Translations under genes and position numbers: made by a program
Part shown: piece by piece, positions 9,726 through 21,504 of the stretch
Layout: every line of letters starts with the position of its first letter
Numbering within the stretch: position 1 is the first letter of the stretch
Notes under the pieces: model-generated
Databases searched by the model: none
The model's input: only the letters and a program-made list of their open reading frames with translations
Told to the model about the DNA's origin: nothing
From: Chondrus crispus
Lineage: Eukaryota; Rhodophyta; Florideophyceae; Gigartinales; Gigartinaceae
Assembly: GCF_000350225.1 (NCBI RefSeq)
Contig: NW_005179283.1
Span: 62,001 to 126,000 of the forward strand
DNA length: 64,000 nucleotides
Direction of reading: 5' to 3'

Positions 9726-12296
9726 ATGAGCCAAGAGCTTGAGCCCTCGATCCGCTCCGAAGCGGCGGATCTGAGTCCGGCCGCTGTGCAGTCCCCATCC
9801 GCCCCGTCGGGCGACGGCAACGCAGGTCCTCGTGACCGCGAACCGTCGCTCGGATCCTCCGAGGAAAGAGCGGCGGCGATGTTCGAATGCATAGCCGAAT
9901 ACATCGAGGAAGTCCGTACTTCCCTTCGGATCGATGTATCGGACCATGTATACACTCGATGTATGGCCGAACTCCGCTCCCTGCGTGAAGGGAGGTTCGA
10001 TAGAGTGACGCAGTCCTTAGAGAATCTCCGAGCACTGATCGACGAGTTACACTCGCGGATCGTGCTCGTCGAAGACTCCCGTTTCGCCTCGCCCCAACCG
10101 TCCGGGCAAGGTCGCCCTGAGAGGCCGACCTCGGTGAGACGACCCGAGGACCGAACCTCTCCGTCCGCAGAGCAATTGGGTGCGTTCGCGCACCTCTCCG
10201 CTGAGCTCAACGCCACTCGTCGGCGTGCTCGTGACATGGAACGTACCATGGCCGAAAGGCTACCCGGTGCCCCCCCGAGAGGGCCCGGTGGTACCGTATC
10301 TCCGAGCGCCGCCGCCCCCGAAGGTTGGCGTCCGACTAGTGCCGCTACCAGTCGGACTGCAGAAGGAAGCCGTCCTCGGATAGACGCGAACTTCGCGTCT
10401 GAGACCCAAGCCTTGCCGCCTATCGTCGGAAGTAGGCGGCAAGTGGACCGCGTATCGTACGCGGACGAACAGGACCGTGGAGGAGCCGCCCGCAGATCCG
10501 GAGAACCGATGTTCTCCGTCGATCCCCGCTGGGGCGGCTATCCGCCGGCGAGTTACGCCGAGCATCCAGGTCCGGTAGACGTCCGTACGCTACCGGTTAC
10601 CTCCTTCGGCACGCTGGGTCCCGCTGAACCCGGGCTCGAGCCGGTACATACGATGATCCAAGAGTTCAGCGCCGTTGCTGACTATCGTATGTACCGCTTG
10701 GATAACACCTCGAGGCTCGTTACCTCGGGTGACGCGGGACGGATCGCGAAGTACGTCCAACGCTGTCGTGGGATACGTCCCACGATGCGCAGCTTCGACG
10801 GTACCGACCCGATCCAGCTGCTGCCGTTCTTGAAGGATATCCGAATCACCTTCAACTAGCAACACCTGACCGAAGGTGTTGCGGTACGAGTCCTCGCGCA
10901 CTTCCTCGAGCGCGACGCGGAGCGCCTGTATACGAGTTATACGATGCGTGGCCTCCGCGCCGGCCAGCTCCACGACGACGTGAGCTGGCCCGGGCTCGTG
11001 AATCAATTCTTAAAACGCTACCTCACGAACGACGTGTTAGGTGAAGCGTACGACGCTGTCGCTACGGCGGGACAGCAATGACATGAGACGGAAAGCACGT
11101 TTGCTGACCGACTCGAGACTGCCGCGTTCCGATGCACGGCAGTCTTCTCCGAACAGTCCCTCGCGCACTACTTCGTGCGGGGACTGGCACCGGCAACCCG
11201 TGCCGCAGTATCTGAAACTGTGCAAAGGCTGCCAGGCAGTCAGAAGACCGATCTTCCGACCATCCGCCGTATCACCACGGCGGAAGGTACAACGTACCGC
11301 GCCCGGCGCGGTTTACCTCTGCCGGATTCGAAACCGGCAGGAAGGGCTGGCAGGACTACGAAGTCCGCCGCGACAAGTTCGCCCGCCTCAACCCTCCATA
11401 TCGGGGAGGATGAGTGGCAGGCCGACCCTGTCCTCATTACGCAAGGAGCAGGGCCCGTGGGGGCACGAACCCCCTCACCGATGTCGACCGGAACGACATC
11501 GAGTTACGCGACCGCATTCGCGGCCACTCCGAGAGTGGCAAAGGGCACGGACCCCGGCGTCGCCGAGCTCGATATCTCGGGTCGAGATAGGGGAAGCGCC
11601 TCGCCTCGCGTGCCCCTCCTCACCGATGAGGAGGCGCGGCACGCGGCGACCTTCGCCTCAACGGACGGCAGCGCGTACGTGTGCTGGCTATGCCGTACGT
11701 GCGGGCATGCCATGTACGCGTGCCCGTTCCTGTCGCCGGAACAACGAATGTTCACGGCGTACAGGAACTACCGCTACCAGATGGAGACGCGCCCCGGTGC
11801 GCGTAATCTCCTCCAGCAGGCGGCGGGCGAGGACCGTCCCCCGCGTCAAGGTTTCCCGAACCGATCGGGTGGGGGCGCACGCTTCGTCCCCCGTGGAGGC
11901 GGGTACCGTCGTAACGAAGTCAATCGTCGGGATCGACCCACCTACCGTCAGGCGGACATAAGGTACCCGCGCCAAGGAGAGAGAGGGGACCGAGACCGTT
12001 CTCGGTTACTCCAACAGGTACAAAATGCGATAATGTACCTGCAAGACTGGGTAGAGGATCCGTACCCTCTACCCACAGAGGGTCACGAAGGCGAGCCGAC
12101 TCGCTTCGTCCCCCATATCCTGCGACGACCGGACGCAGCAGGTCAAGGCCCGGAAGTACCCGAATACTTCGCCACGGCCGCCGAGCCGCAGTGGGGGAAT
12201 CGTCCCGACCCACGCGGCCGGCTACCGGAAGAAGACCTGGCTGTCGATAGCCAGGAGGTTAGCTCCGATAGCACGGGTAGTTCGAAAAAAGGTTAA
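9726..12296 (+). pseudogene. gag: gag of the chromovirus, with two in-frame stops
   Basis: One reading frame runs from the ATG at 9726 to TAA at 12294-12296 (about 856 codons), interrupted only by TAG at 10857-10859 and TGA at 11079-11081. There is no frame change across either stop, and coding composition persists on both sides. The N-terminal third is Ser/Pro/Glu-rich. The part after the second stop resembles a capsid helical region (FADRLETAAFR, SEQSLAHYFVRGL), followed by an Arg/Gly-rich tail with a CWLCRTCGHAMYACPF segment, a CCHC-like zinc knuckle for RNA binding. The protein would form the particle that packages element RNA. The stops are either inactivating mutations or sites of read-through; the TAG is followed by CAA. 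Confidence 0.8.
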
Positions 12297-12436
12297 AGAC
12301 GGTTACGTACACGCGGTCGCGTGAGCCGTCTTTTCCCCACGAACTAGACCCGACCCCGCGTGCTCGCCGAGAACACGGGGGGTATTGTCGGATAATACAT
12401 CCCCCGCTACCGGAGGCGATCACGGGAGCTCCTGTA

Positions 12437-15400
12437 ATGCCGATACAGGAGGGAGCGCACGTCGAGGCCTCCGAAGGCCCGACGTTAGGAGGACAAGACA
12501 CCGGGACAGCCGACGTCCCGGGTAGCCGTAACAATGGCGACGGGGGCAACGACGACCGAAAAGATTCGGTCGACCCCCTGACTCCCGCGAGCCCAAGGTC
12601 GCCGGAGAAGGGTTCGTGTCGTACGGACTCGAATAGTCCGGGGGGCGTCACTGATCTGCGGACGCCCCAAGAAAGGGGGAGAAGGAAACGCAAGCGGGGC
12701 CGGCACCGAAATCGAAGGCCCCGACGGAACGACCTCACAGATAAGGCCGCCCCGAAGGTTGTCGACGGCGTCATTTGCCTTATGACGTCGAAGATATACA
12801 ACGTCCTCGGTTCGATAGCCACAGAGGGAAATGCATTTAAACCCCGCACGATCGCCGTTGATACGTGCTCGGGGTATAATCTGGTGAGGAAGGCCGACCT
12901 TCCCCCCGATTGGACGCGTTACGTCGTGCACGACGCACCTCTGCCACGATTGGCAGGCGCCAATAGCAACCCCCTCAAGCTTTCGGCCGTCGTCCGCCTG
13001 GCTGTGCGGTTGAGGAACACGGTGTTCCAAATTCCGTTCGTAGTCGCAGACCAGCTCGCCGTGCCGGTCCTCCTCGGCACGGCCTTCATCGATACGCACG
13101 TGCGATGTATCGACATCGAGGCTCAACGGATGGAGCTGCGCCAAGGCGGCTCTGTTGCCATCGTCGACGAAAAAGGGGAGCCGACTCCCCGTACCAGGCG
13201 TAGCGGACGCCAGACAAGACGGCCCGATGTACGAGAGGAGGCCCCGCAGGCGATCCGAATCGCCCGCTGGGTTACCATCCCCGCGAGGTCGCAAGCCCGA
13301 GTGCGCGTCACCACTGCGGGGAGGGGCCTCGTATTCATGGAGCCGAAGCCGTCACTTCAACACCGACATGGAGTGAGGCTGACGAACGGTGTCGTCGAGG
13401 TACTGCAGAATCAGACCTTCGACGTCCTCGTCGCAAACTTTTTGCGACGGGAAAGGCGGCTTCCGAAGCACACCGTCGTAGGGTATGCGACGCGCAACCC
13501 CCTCGCGATCCTGACGCCCGAACGTCGCGTCGGCGAGGGGGTCGCACACGCGCTACACCTGACCGACTTGACCGATCAAGTCGGGAAGGCAAGAGCTGGA
13601 CGACCAAGCTCCGATGAGCTAGAGAGCGTTAGGAGGGAACAGGTGGGTGCGGACGATCGGCCACCTAGAGACCAACCGACGGCGGGAGGCACCGTAAACA
13701 TCCACAAAAAGGATCCCAAAAATCCACCGATGGATTCGGAAAGAGAGGTGGACTTGTCATACATCGACGATGACAAGCTCCGTGGCCACGTACTCAAGAT
13801 GCTCCGTAAGCATTCGAGTCTGTGGAGCGGTGCGCTCGGAACGATCCGAGCCACGGAACACCGCATCCCTCTCGAACCGGGAACGAAACCGATTCGTTCG
13901 ATGCCCTATCGGAAGGGGCCCGCCATGCGCGAGATGGTTGCCAAGGAGGTCAACCAAATGCTGAACGCAGGGGTTATCGAACCCGCGAGCACCGAGTGGG
14001 CGTCCCCGGTGGTGCTCGTCCCGAAGAAAGACGGCTCTCTTCGGTTCTGCGTGGACTACCGGCGTCTCAACGCGAAGACGGCAGCGGATTCGTATCCGCT
14101 GCCCCGGATGGACGACTGCATCGACTCGTTAGGAGATGCAGCCGTCTTTACGACGTTGGACTGCAATTCCGGTTATTGGCAGATCCCCGTCGCTCCGGAG
14201 GACCGGGATAAGACCACGTTTACGACGCACATGGGCACGTTTCGCCACCTGCACATGCCGTTCGCACTAAAAGGGGCACCGGCCACCTTCCAACATGCAT
14301 TGGATATTATCCTTTCCGGAGTTCGCTGGCAAATATGCCTCGTCTATCTCGATGACGTCATAGTGTTCTCGCGTACGGACGCGGAACACGCAAAGCATCT
14401 CGACACTGTCTTGAGCTTGTTAGGGAGTGCTGGCATCTCCCTCAAGCTCAAGAAGTGTAGCTTCTTTCAACCGAAGGTACACTACCTGGGGCACGTCATC
14501 TCCCCAGGTAAGTTGAGCGTGGCCGATACGGCGGCTGACGCCTTCCGAACGTTCACGTTCCCGAGGACGCTGACGCAGGTGCGCTCGTTCCTCTGGGCGT
14601 GTAACATATATCGCCGCTTCGTTAAGGGCTTCTCGAAAATAGCCCGTCCGTTGACGGATATGACGCGCAAGGATTCCGATCCTGACTTCTATAATCTTAC
14701 CGAGAATCAACTCCAGGCGTTCGAGAATCTTAAGGAGTGCATGATTGCTCCGCCGATCCTCGCGTTGCCTCGGCATGGACGACCGTACATGATCGACACC
14801 AACGCGAGCGCCTACCAACTAGGCTGCACACTGCTCCAAGAGCACGACCAGCCAAACGATTGGCGCCCCGTTGGGTATTGGTCTTACTCGCTGAACGACA
14901 GCGAACGAAACTACAGCGCTCCGAGCGCGAATGCTTCGCCGTAGTGTGGGCCGTCCGCACACTACGGCCGTACGTTGAAGGCACGAATTTCACAGTCCGA
15001 ACGGATCACGACGTCTTGAGGTGGCTCATGTCCCTCACCGAGAGTTCCGGAAGACTCACCCGGTGGCGGCTACGCCTGGCTGAATACGACTTCACCATTC
15101 AGTACCGCCCCGGGCGCGTGCCCCAGGTACCGAACGCCCTGTCACGCCTCGTGTCGCCGAGAGTCGCTGACGACCCTCGCCCCAGCGTCGAGGTGGATGA
15201 CGACATTCCCACCTTCGACGCGGGCACGACCGTTCGAGACGTATCGAACGAGCTCGCCGGCCACGTTTGCATCGCGAGCTGCGACCACGAGGTCGAGCAC
15301 ATCTTCGCGACGACACGGAACCAAGCCAGCTCACGAAGAAGGTCGCGCGCCCGAGCACGCGACGAGCCGAGGGGCGATTTCGAAGCCCCCGCTCTCCAAG

Positions 15401-17016
15401 GACCCAACTCGTTCTGGGAGGAGAATGACGGGTTGGACGCCACCGACATCGAACGCACCGCAGACCACGAGGCTGGCGCGCCCGACTCTTCGGTCGCCCC
15501 TCCGCAGAATGACCTTCCGGCTCCTCTTACGCTAGAGGAGATTGCCGAAGAGCAACGCGTGGATGACTTCTGCCAAACCGTTTTGGCACGACAGTCAGAG
15601 TCCCGGGACTCCGCGTTCTTCGAGGACCACCAGGGGGTGCTCAAACGGAGACACCCCTTCGACCCTGCTATCGTGCAGGTGGTGGTACCTCGGACGCTCC
15701 GCGCTAGGCTCCTTCGCCTGTGCCACAACCCGGTCATCGCAGGGCACCCGGGCCAGAACCGTATGTACTACGCGCTCCGTCGCGAGAACTACTGGCCCCA
15801 TCTGGCCGCAGATGTGGCCGCCACGGTGCGAGGTTGTCGAACCTGCGCGATGAACCGGGTCAAGCTGAGGAAACATCTCAACCGATTGAGATTGTTTCCA
15901 GCTACGAGGCCGCTCGAGAGTCTGGCCATCGACATCTTGGGGCCGCTTCCCAAGACGAAGTCAGGAAAACGGTTCCTGCTCGTGATCACGGACCGCTTTA
16001 GCAAGCTGACGCAAGTCGTTGCGCTTCGCACGATAACCGCATACACCGTCGCAGTTGCGTTCTGCGAATCGTGGGTGTTTAAGTACGGCGTCCCGCGCAC
16101 GTTGCTGTCGGATAACGGACCGCAGTTTAATGCCAGATTTTTCCACAGCACGTGCCGTGTCCTGGGGATAACTAATATCTACACATCGGCATACCATCCC
16201 CAGACGAACGGGCAAGTCGAGCGATACAACCGAACGATCGCTGCGATGCTACGCAACTACGTAGGCGAGCATCAAGATGACTGGAACATGTACGTGGGGC
16301 TGCTTACGTATGCGTATAACTCCCACGTACACCGCACTACCAACACGACGCCGTTCGAGCTCGTGCTCAGCAGACCACCGCCGGAGTTCTCGCTTCGACG
16401 AGCCGACGGTGACGTTCCCCCTGCCGACAGGGGGAACCAACGTGCCGAATTCCTCAAGACCTTGGATTCGACAATCCAGAGGGCCTACGGGAGCCTGCGA
16501 CGGACGCAGGCTCGCTACAAGCGCGACTTCGATAAGCGCATACGACGGATCAGTTCGCGACTCCATCCGGGAGAGTACGTATACCTCAACCCCACCGACG
16601 GGGGGAAGACTTCGAACAAGCTCGCGTCCCCCGCAGTCGGGCCCTACCGCGTCCTCGCGAACGACTACCGAACCATCACGATCGATCGTGATGGGGTCAC
16701 TGAGCGGGTCTCCGCAGATCGTTGCGTATACGCGCCACCGCCGACGGACGCACTACGAGCGAGCACAACAACCTCAGCTGACCTCGCCGACAAGGTCAGA
16801 GAGGGGACACAGTACGCTGTCGAGCGACTACTGAAGCACCGCGATATGGAAGACGGAACTATCGAGTTCCTCATCAAGTGGGCGGATTTCGACACGCCCA
16901 CTTGGACTGCGCGGACTCACGTCCCGGAGGAGTTGGTGTCTCGTTACGCCCAACGCCTCCGGAGACGCACCGGCATGGACCTCAACTCAAACGTGAACGC
17001 GGACGTTCACGCTTGA
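12437..17016 (+). pseudogene. pol: pol of the chromovirus: protease, RT, RNase H, integrase, chromodomain
   Basis: The first frame (12437-14944) carries an aspartic-protease core (AVDTCSGYNLV) and a complete RT with FCVDYRRLNAKT and the catalytic YLDD at 14345-14356. It then enters RNase H, where a single missing base near 14921 shifts the frame to one ending at 17016. The second frame resumes at ERECFAVVWAVRTL. Integrase follows with an HHCC zinc finger (HPGQ..., CRTC), Asp in AIDILGPL, Asp in LLSDNGPQF and Glu in NGQVERYNR. The C-terminus is a chromodomain (YAVERLLKHRDMEDG, FLIKWADFDTPTW). Pol lies in a different frame from gag, about 140 bp after its stop. All catalytic residues are kept; only the frameshift disables the copy. 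Confidence 0.93.
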
Positions 17017-18194
17017 GAAGGGAGCCCCTAACCGCTCCTTTTGGGATAAAGGTAACCGACCGCGGTTGGACAAAATTCCAATAAAGGGGCAAGGACACCG
17101 GTCGTCCAACCTCCCCCGACGGGGAGGGAGTCACACGACTCCAGGAGCAACACCGGACGAAGATCCTCGAAAGGAGCACGCAAACGCGAAGAAGTCACGT
17201 GAGAGCAAGCAGTACGGGCTGCCCTATGACAATCCCAGCGGAAGCGGCAACTAACGGAGAAGAACAACGGACCCTCCCAGCCGACAATACGGACCAGAAC
17301 CGCGGTAGCCCACAGGGGTATTAACACGACAGCATGAGTCAGGGGGTCCCGAATCCCCTCGCCGCCACAGGGGCGCAGCAGCGATCTGCATGAACTCTCG
17401 AATCGCCAATTGTTAAACGCCAACTCGCGGGGTAGGGCGTGGGATTTCAAGCGCTCTGTAGCGTGCCATGCCCACTGAAAGGGTCGCCTCGATAACCTGG
17501 CGCCGGTGCGTGAGTACGCGAACGAACGGGGCGCCTAAAATAAGGCACGAGGAGCAATGGAGGCGTACCCATGCTCAAGGTACCGACCAAGTGAGGACGA
17601 GGTGAACAAGCCCGACGCGCAATTAATACGTCGGCGCAGAACTCGTGCCACAACTGTCGACCCGCCTCACCGTCAGCCTGCGGTACGCACTGTAAATTCG
17701 GTACAGACCGTTCTGGCAAACCGCCGCCACCGACGGCAGAAGATTAAAAACAGATGAAATTAAGGGTGAATGGGAAATTACACAGCCACGCGCCGGTGGC
17801 ACGTGCCGGAAGCGCCACCGAGCCACATGTAATCGATGACAGGGCAGCGATACGTGCGTCGCGCCCGACACTTGGCAATAACCACCCCACACCGGGGACT
17901 AATTTTTTGGCAAAATTTTTTTTGGCAAAAATACGTTTTCGCGGGAAAATTATTTTTTGGAATTATTTTTTTGTGGGATTTAATCAAGGTCAATGCGCTT
18001 CTGCGCACGTGCAGGGCTGGACAGCGCGCGCGCATGCGTGTCGCACTGTAGAGAATGCGCTCTGCAGCAGTTGCCGGACAGAAACGCACACGCACTCGCG
18101 GCACCTGCCTTCACTACCGGCCCTGCGTCTCTGCTCCCTCCTTCCGCCCGCGCGATGCTGCTCCGCCGCGCGCGCTGACACCGCGCTGCCCTAC

Positions 18195-18735
18195 GAGCCC
18201 TCGCCGCCGACGGCGAGGGGGCCAAAGAGAATTGCATTCGTCGCGCGCGGCGCCCTCGCCATGGGTAGCGAGGGTTGCGAAGGATAAGGACCGTCGTCAC
18301 GCGTCGTCGCCCGCCGCGCCCTCGCCATCGGTGGCGAGGGTCGCGAAGGATAAGGACCGCGCCGCGCATTCGTCGCGCGCCGCGCCCTCGCCATCGGTGG
18401 CAAGGGTTGCGAAGGATAAGGACCGTTGTCACGCGTCGTTGCACGCCGCGCCCTGGCCATCGGTGGCGAGGGTTGCGAAGGATAAAGACCGCGCCGCGCA
18501 TTCGTCGCGCGCCGCGCCCTGGCCATCGGTGGCGAGGGTGGCGAAGGATAAGGATCGTCGTCGCGCGCCGCGCCCTCGCCATCGGTGGGGAGGGTGGCGA
18601 AAGATAAGGATCGTAGTCGCGCGTCGTCACGCGCGGGGCCCTCGCCATCGGTGGCGAGGGCCCCGAAGGATAAGGACCATCGTCACGCGTCGTCGCGCGC
18701 TGCGCCCTCGCCACGGACGGCGAGGGCCGACAAGT
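18195..18735. repeat. Hairpin minisatellite, about 9 units of 56-66 bp
   Basis: Each unit carries a perfect or near-perfect hairpin of the type CCCTCGCC-loop-GGCGAGGG. It is followed in most units by GCGAAGGATAAGGACCG and a CG-rich spacer alternating between two versions (GTCGTCACGCGTCGTCG and CGCCGCGCATTCGTCGCG). The alternation suggests a higher-order repeat of two units. Open frames on both strands repeat with it and are not genes. Confidence 0.88.
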
Positions 18736-19407
18736 CTACAGTACGACGGAGGGGGGGCGGTACCGACCGCCACCGCCCGGGCACAGGCGCCGGAGCGCCC
18801 CCGCTCGCGCCGTTTTAATGCTGCGAACCGTGTGGCGGGAGCCGATGGCGCCGGCGCGCCCGCCACGAAGGCGAGGTACGCCAGATAGAAAACGGACTTC
18901 GCATCTTCCCGCTCTTGCCTCGACGGCGAGCGGCAAGAAGAAGGGTAGCGGACGACTACGAATCCGCGCACTTCCCCGATGGGGAGTGGCGCCGCCAGTG
19001 AGGCGACCGTCGCGAGCGCAATTGTGAATGCCGATCACACACCGGGCGGACCTCCGCGCATCGGACGCTGCGGTCGTACGAGAGGAGCCGTTCACTCTCG
19101 CACCTCCCGTTGCTCTACGAAGAGAGCCATGTTCGAACAGCATGATGGGCACGCAGAGTGACGACCGCCGGCAACCGCTAGGGGAGAGGCGCGAACCGTA
19201 AAGGCGCCGCACGAAGCGCCTTGTACGCGATCGTCGCCTCGGACAGGACGACAGCCAACAGAAGGGGTGAACAAGAACGGAGAGCACGACGCACGAGGAA
19301 GTGAGGAACGAACGCAGGCGAGGGAGCGATAGGGAAACGAGGATCGAGTCTGGGAAGAAAGCACGAGTCACCCTACAAGCACATGTGAACGCGGACGTTC
19401 ACACTTG

Positions 19408-19419
19408 TGGGAGGGGCCG
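19408..19419 (+). promoter_or_regulatory. Polypurine tract of the chromovirus
   Basis: GGGAGGGGCC lies directly before the 3' LTR (19420), where the purine-rich primer for plus-strand DNA synthesis is expected. Confidence 0.7.
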
Positions 19420-20133
19420 TGTAGTATAACCCCCCCTGGGGGCTTTTTAGTTAGATTGGATCAACAACAGGATCCCCTACTGTAGAGCTCGACGCTCTAC
19501 AGTACAACCACGCGTGTCCACGTGTACACCACGGAGACAACGGACACACGCATACACGTGCACACGTGTACCACGCGCGAACGAAGCGCGCACGCACCAC
19601 GGGTAATACGTGTACTGTCAGCCTCGACATAGCTGGCAGTATTACAGTGCAGGCCGACCTGCACTACAGTAGCCCACTACAGTAGCCCACTACAGTACCT
19701 CGGTACTGTAGTGTTATGATAGATTGTTTTGTATATTAAATATGGAGCGGACCGACGGCGGCGGAGGGGGACAAGCACGGACTTGTCACCCACCGACCGT
19801 CAAGGTCCGACTTCCCGCTTATTCTAAGGTAGCGCTCGCTAACTACCTTAGAGCGGCACCGAGCGCGGGTTGAGGACGCGCGCGGTACGCCCACGAGTCG
19901 GCTCCGCCTCCGCCTGTCGGTACTGGATCGTTACCCAGTACAGCGCCGGGGCGTCGAGGCGTCGAACCGCTCGCCCGTACCGGCGTCCTCCCCGTTCCCG
20001 CTCTACCACGCTACCCGGGCCCGCTGCCCGGTGCCGTTAGCTGGTGTCCCGCTTCACCTCCGTCTTCCCGATCGGACGGGGTCTACGTCGAGCTGTGCAT
20101 ACACCCCTCTCCGCTGGGGGTGTTTATGCTACA
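19420..20133 (+). repeat. 3' LTR of the chromovirus
   Basis: This is 714 bp, differing from the 5' LTR at three positions by eye (C/T in the GTGCTATG stretch, T/C in GCGTGGTACG, A/G in GTCAAACC). It ends CTACA, followed by the CCGCG duplication. Confidence 0.95.
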
Positions 20134-20386
20134 CCGCGCTCACCTTCAGCCGCTTGGCCCGCACCGTCCGCTTGAGCGCGAGGTTGAGCAAGAACACCCA
20201 GCTCCTGTACCGGTCGCCGAGCCACACCGTCGCCCGGTCTGCCATCCACGTTATATCGGTGATGGAGTCCTGCACGTCCAACGTCAGCTCGCCACCCCTC
20301 TCCGTCGTGGCGCACGGCGTGCTGCACACTCACTCCTCGTACGTCCCCGCGCGCGCCGGGTAGTTGTTCTGAAACCGCCCATCCAG
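20134..20386 (-). pseudogene. ORF carried by the MULE, middle part (unknown protein)
   Basis: The minus strand codes a well-biased segment: GRFQNNYPARAGTYEE, an in-frame TGA, then ELTLDVQDSITDITW and a WLGDRYRSWVFLLNLALKRT stretch. It joins the 5' part at 21505 exactly once the solo LTR is removed, and the 3' part at 8931 once the chromovirus is removed. The family is not recognised. Confidence 0.5.
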
Positions 20387-21499
20387 TGTAGTGCAATGTG
20401 CCTGTCAGGCCGGAACCAGGGTCCAACGGTCCAGCAACAACACAACCAACAAGAGTTGCCGACGGCATAGCCCTACGGAGTGTCCGATTCTCCCTTTCCC
20501 TTTAAGTGGGTTTGCGGCCCACAGTAGCTCAAGTCCCTGATAGGGGGGGGGGCAAAAGGAAGACGCCCGGCCCCGGACGAATAGTGGTAGAGTCTTGTAC
20601 AGGCAGCTGCTCGGCGAGTTCGGGGCGGTGATTAAGAAGCCGGGCCCGATGGGTCGTAAAGCCAACGCTCGCGGAGCGCCTGGTACACCTTATACCCTTG
20701 ATAAGGTCTTCGACGGGGGCGTCGCAACGAAGCCCGACGGGAATTAGCAAACACGTAGCAGCGCTACACCTCCGTACTGTCCGATGGCAAAGTACCGACA
20801 CCGGAACGGTCGCAACCTGTATCCGATGGAACCAACACTGTCCTGTATACACAACAGGACCTTCGAGGGAAACGTCGTTGCAACAGCCTCCGTCGGTGAA
20901 CATAAACAAGTAGCAGCGCTACATTCACGTGTCGCCCGATGGCTAAGACACCTACACCGGTCCGGTCGCAACCAAAGCCGATGGCACCAACAACAAACAA
21001 AAGAACCAACACAACAGCCCAATGACTCCAGTCGTCACAATGCGGATCGCAATCAGGCACGGTGGAACCAACACAAGGTAAGGGAATGGAAATAGAGATA
21101 GAAATGGAAATGGATAGGTGAAATAAAGGAAAAGGAAAGGGAACCCCCGAGCGCAAAGGATAACGTAATCTGCGGTAAAAGGGGAGCGTCTTGGGAAAGA
21201 CGGACTTCGACCATGGCGATATTCAACTCTGGCAACTCGGGTTACCTTTACTGACTTGGTCGTCACAGGGCTAAGGTATATATCGCCCCGCCGGAGCCAC
21301 TACAGTAGCTCTCGGCGCTAAATCCTAGATCTAATCTAATGTTAAATAACTAATATGCAACTAATTGAAATTAATAATTAAAATTAATAATTAAAATAAG
21401 AAAGTGAAATAATTTTCACTTGTCACCCCCCCCACTTTGTCATACCCCTCAATTCCTTTTCTTTTCACCCCCCACGGTGTAGTCGATTATTGCACTACA
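20387..21499 (-). mobile_element. Solo LTR, family B, inside the MULE
   Basis: A 1113-bp unit starts TGTAGTGCAATG and ends ATTGCACTACA (11-bp terminal inverted repeat). It is flanked by perfect 5-bp duplications TCCAG (20382-20386 and 21500-21504). It has no internal coding region, so it is a solo LTR left by recombination. A diverged copy in the opposite orientation lies at 54471-55428, sharing most of its length including a TATATATCGCCCC-type box and an A/T-rich part. The orientation of transcription is uncertain. Confidence 0.87.
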
Positions 21500-21504
21500 T
21501 CCAG

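Larger units (their letters stand above)
17017..19419 (+). other. 3' noncoding module of the chromovirus
   Basis: About 2.4 kb lies between the pol stop and the 3' LTR. It has no supported gene: frames on both strands, including a 211-codon antisense one at 18736-19371, follow from high GC. It holds a T-rich low-complexity run (about 17900-17985), a hairpin minisatellite (18195-18735), and is bracketed by 23-bp palindromic direct repeats (16993-17015 and 19385-19407). Confidence 0.65.
8932..20133 (+). mobile_element. Ty3/Gypsy chromovirus LTR retrotransposon
   Basis: Two 714-bp LTRs (TGTAG...CTACA) are flanked by a perfect 5-bp duplication CCGCG (8927-8931 and 20134-20138). They enclose a primer-binding site, gag, a protease-RT-RNase H-integrase pol, a C-terminal chromodomain, a 2.4-kb 3' noncoding module and a polypurine tract. 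Domain order RT before integrase marks Ty3/Gypsy, and the chromodomain marks the chromovirus branch, which targets chromatin. The LTRs differ at only 3 of 714 positions, so the insertion is very young. Yet gag has two in-frame stops and pol a frameshift, so this copy cannot make its own proteins unless recoding occurs. Confidence 0.95.

Noticed and set aside
18195..18735. CRISPR-like array
   Set aside because: Units are whole tandem repeats of variable length with no unique spacers, in a eukaryotic retroelement.
18055..18888. 277-codon frame with repeated SPSVARVAKDKDR
   Set aside because: It is generated by the hairpin minisatellite; open frames occur on both strands with the same repeat.
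18736..19371. 211-codon antisense frame in the chromovirus 3' module
   Set aside because: Antisense genes exist in some retroelements, but this one has only Arg/Ser-rich composition from high GC and no motif.
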